From contig JAHEYA010000067.1 of NCBI GenBank assembly GCA_023251855.1, positions 1 through 7,080 on the forward strand: DNA of 7,080 nucleotides. The letters run 5' to 3'. Made by a program: the position numbers and the translations under genes. Shown piece by piece: positions 4,959-7,080 of the stretch. Under the pieces are notes generated by a model. It saw only the letters and a program-made list of their open reading frames with translations, was not told the origin of the DNA and made no database searches. Numbering within the stretch: position 1 is the stretch's first letter; each line of letters begins with the position of its first letter. The stretch comes from Bacteroidota bacterium. Lineage in GTDB: Bacteria; Bacteroidota; Bacteroidia; 2-12-FULL-35-15.

Positions 4959-7080
4959 GAGTGAAACTTTAGAATTTTGAAAAGCAAAGTTTAAAATGTT
5001 ATCAATAAAATCATAAGGTTTGTAACCATTGATGGCGCTTTGATGGAAAATGCAGGTAGCAGGAGTCATTCCGGGCAAAGAATTTACCTCAATAAAAATG
5101 ACCTCTACTCTACTTACATTATAAATACGAACAAAAGCATCGATACGTGTATAGCCTCTAATATTCAGGAGTTTAGCTACTTCACCAAAAGTTTTTTTCA
5201 CTTTTTCTGAAATTTGTTGACGCTCTTCTCTATTTTTTGAAAACCTTGCAGGAGTAATATTTTGGCCTTGTCCGGCTAAAAATTTTTCTTCCAAAGACAA
5301 TACTTCACCTTCACTTAATGCTTCAGAAGATTCAAAAACTTCATAGATGACATTACCCTGTTTATCAAATTTGGTAAGCATTCCGCCCGTAATTTCAAGA
5401 AAATGAGAGGCATCTCGCTTACTGATTAGTTCTTCAACAAGCAAAACAGTTTTACGAGGAAACTCCTCTTTCTCCATAATATGAAGCAATTTCGCAGATG
5501 GACTGTCTAAATTTTCCAGTTTACGAAAAATCAATTTTGCGAATGCTTCAAATTCCTCGACTGTTTTTATTTTACGAACTGCCGATGAACAACCATCATC
5601 AACCGGTTTGGCAATAAAAGGAAAATGGATTTTTTCTTTTATAATGTTCAATACATTATTTTTATTGGCATTCCAGGCATCCTCTGTTATCAATAAATGT
5701 TCGGCAACCATGAAACCATTTTGTTTTAAAATTTCATTGGTACGGTATTTATCAATTGTAATTTGTGAACTATCTACACCAGAACCATTATAAGGTAAAC
5801 CCACCTTTTCCAACTGAGCCTGAACAGCTCCATCTTCACCCGGACGGCCATGAAGTGCAATAAATACACAATCTACCATTTTTGCCAATTCGGAGTAGGT
5901 TAAATGTTTCGGTTTTGCAAGATTATTTTTACTTGAATATTTATTGGTAATACCGGAACATTCGTCAATAATGAGTTTTAAAAGATCATGAACTTTATAA
6001 TTTTCAATTTTATCTTTGATATCATCTGCATTATCTTTCAATAAAATATTTACCGGAACCTGATACATAATGTGTTCATCAGCATTGCCGGTAAGGAAAA
6101 CAGGGATAGGTTGGTACTTAGATGAGGAGGCTAATTTTTCATAAATATTTCTACCACTCTCCACTGAGATATGACGTTCAGAAGAGTAACCGCCTAAAAT
6201 AACAGCCACTTTAATTTTATCTGTGGTAGCTGCTTTATCAGCTTTTATTGACTTGTCGAGTGAACCCAATAAATTATCAAATACTCCACTATTTTTAGAG
6301 GCGATAATGCGTTGAGCAAGTGAAGTACGTATGATGTAGGTTAAAAACTGAGAAGGATTTAAACCAATTTCAGCAGCCTGATGAAAGAAGAAAGAAGAAG
6401 GCATCATGCCGGAAGTAGTATTGGGATCATTCAAAAATATTTTTCCTTCATTCGTTATAAAACCATCAATACGGGCATATACATCAAAACTCAAGGCATA
6501 AAATAAACGTTCACATTCTTTGCGAATAGCTTGTATTTGTTCATTAGGAAGATCAATCGGAGTAATTTTACGAGATAACCCGGGTAAATATTTTGAGCGA
6601 TAATCGAATAATTCTTTTCCTTTTCTGATTTCTGTAGGAGGAAGAGCAAGAGCAGCACGCCTAGCCTCACCCCCTCCCCCCCTCTCCTTTGGAGAGGGGG
6701 AACTATCCTGAAGAACAATGCAAGAAAATTCTTTTCCTGAGATGAAGCCCTCAATCAATACTTTGCTTTCACCATCTAATGATTCAAGAACAACTCCTTC
6801 CTTTTCTGTTTCAAAAAGTGCATTTAAATAATCGATTAAATCTGAAGGATGATAACAAATGTGAGACCCAATGCTAACAGGCATTCCGAGTCCTTCACGA
6901 ATATCAGCAAGCACACGGATATAATCAATTTTTTCCTGAGATTTTAATTTTTTCCAATCGTTGGCATCAACCCATCTTGTAAAAAAAGCTTTTTCAACCG
7001 CTTGCATGAATTGAAAATTATTATCCTCATACAAAATACTGACACCAATAGATGAGCCTTGATTAGCGGGTTTTATGACT
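4941..7080 (-). CDS. Tandem (two-unit) D-alanine--D-alanine ligase family protein, 5' end outside window
   Basis: Ddl enzymes join two D-alanines with ATP for peptidoglycan; here two Ddl units are fused. The frame is open to the window edge, and 712 residues are visible, counted from the codon at 7079. The TTG at 7034 is internal, since VIKPANQGSSIGVS precedes it. Unit 1 (1 to about 255) keeps K3, GSS 8-10, LIEGFISGKEF 108-118, LPPTEI 146-151, FDYRSKY 158-164, ARIDGF 202-207 and DPNTTSGM 218-225, where the metal-ligand Glu is Asp. It has about 70 extra residues between GSSIGVS and LIEGF. Unit 2 (about 289-700) has a full N-domain: GGYSSERHIS 296-305, ALHGRPGEDG 408-417, IDKYR 442-446. It also has AKP 490-492, RIDAF 645-649 and EVNSLPGMT 664-672, but Cys497 and Phe600 stand where the triad Ser and Tyr are expected. 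Residues 126-142 derive from a repeat. Unit 1 is probably an active ligase; substrate and the role of unit 2 are inferred. No symbol is assigned because it may not be the cell's only Ddl. Confidence 0.88.
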   Translation of the reverse strand, partial: VIKPANQGSSIGVSILYEDNNFQFMQAVEKAFFTRWVDANDWKKLKSQEKIDYIRVLADIREGLGMPVSIGSHICYHPSDLIDYLNALFETEKEGVVLESLDGESKVLIEGFISGKEFSCIVLQDSSPSPKERGGGGEARRAALALPPTEIRKGKELFDYRSKYLPGLSRKITPIDLPNEQIQAIRKECERLFYALSFDVYARIDGFITNEGKIFLNDPNTTSGMMPSSFFFHQAAEIGLNPSQFLTYIIRTSLAQRIIASKNSGVFDNLLGSLDKSIKADKAATTDKIKVAVILGGYSSERHISVESGRNIYEKLASSSKYQPIPVFLTGNADEHIMYQVPVNILLKDNADDIKDKIENYKVHDLLKLIIDECSGITNKYSSKNNLAKPKHLTYSELAKMVDCVFIALHGRPGEDGAVQAQLEKVGLPYNGSGVDSSQITIDKYRTNEILKQNGFMVAEHLLITEDAWNANKNNVLNIIKEKIHFPFIAKPVDDGCSSAVRKIKTVEEFEAFAKLIFRKLENLDSPSAKLLHIMEKEEFPRKTVLLVEELISKRDASHFLEITGGMLTKFDKQGNVIYEVFESSEALSEGEVLSLEEKFLAGQGQNITPARFSKNREERQQISEKVKKTFGEVAKLLNIRGYTRIDAFVRIYNVSRVEVIFIEVNSLPGMTPATCIFHQSAINGYKPYDFIDNILNFAFQNSKVSLNPDRV
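6665..6700. repeat. Interspersed palindromic element, copy 4 (inside the ddl-like gene, in frame)
   Basis: The tail CCTCACCCCCTC precedes the strongest inverted repeat of the family: CCCCCTCTCC (6678-6687), spacer TTT, GGAGAGGGGG (6691-6700), a perfect 10-bp stem. The centre is TTT where the other three copies have AAA, while the CCTCACC tail is on the same side. On the gene strand it encodes roughly PSPKERGGGGEA (residues 127-139), between the EFSCIVLQD strand and the conserved ALPPTEI motif. In Ddl proteins these are normally separated by only a few residues. The frame remains open across it. Confidence 0.87.

Noticed and set aside
6491..6754. An 87-codon minus-strand frame overlapping the ddl-like gene
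   Set aside because: It is an alternative frame through conserved ligase motifs and the GC-rich repeat, with no recognisable domain.
7032..7034. TTG at 7034 as the start of the ddl-like protein
   Set aside because: The frame is open to the window edge, and the residues before it (VIKPANQGSSIGVS) are the conserved ATP-grasp loop, so this is internal.
1834..7080. A novel defence or mobile gene system
   Set aside because: All genes with recognisable families are housekeeping or small conserved membrane proteins; no nuclease, toxin, transposase or integrase is present.

Overview
The window looks like ordinary chromosomal DNA from a low-GC member of the Bacteroidota. Four things suggest this. 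Every recognisable protein has Bacteroidota-like sequence, for example the PNPase tail ending KFKLSRKVLLPKP and the CCC-motif type membrane protein. Shine-Dalgarno sequences are absent before the start codons. A TAnnTTTG-type -7 promoter element is present. GC-rich palindromic repeats of the CCTCACCCC...CTCTCC-AAA-GGAGAG type stand out sharply against the AT-rich background. No phage, plasmid, CRISPR, tRNA or rRNA signature was seen.

Layout. Bases 1-250 (+) are the 3' end of pnp (C-terminal S1 domain of polynucleotide phosphorylase). They are followed by a perfect 12-copy heptanucleotide tandem array and a Rho-independent terminator. Bases 489-1601 (+) encode an exported TPR-repeat protein. 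From 1834 to the window end, all genes lie on the minus strand. In transcription order they are: a partial, very large D-Ala-D-Ala-ligase-family protein made of two fused ligase units (4941-7080), coaE (dephospho-CoA kinase, 4276-4863), a small Q-rich/transmembrane protein (3818-4210), a DUF2752 membrane protein (3448-3759), and the bifunctional NAD(P)H-hydrate repair enzyme nnr (1834-3360). The TPR gene and nnr converge across a 232-bp gap.

Functionally this is mostly housekeeping: RNA decay, CoA synthesis, nicotinamide cofactor repair and probably peptidoglycan precursor synthesis, plus two small membrane proteins of unknown role. No defence system or biosynthetic cluster was found.

The most interesting content is structural. 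(1) The Ddl-like protein is a tandem duplication/fusion. Its first ATP-grasp unit keeps nearly all ligase residues, while its second has substitutions at two of the three classical catalytic-triad positions. (2) A family of short palindromic elements occurs four times in 5 kb. Two copies sit in intergenic DNA, and two are inserted in frame inside nnr and the ddl-like gene, read in different frames and adding low-complexity peptide segments. (3) A second, unrelated palindromic element (AACCCTG-type) overlaps the 3' end of the ddl-like gene and supplies its last codons and its stop.
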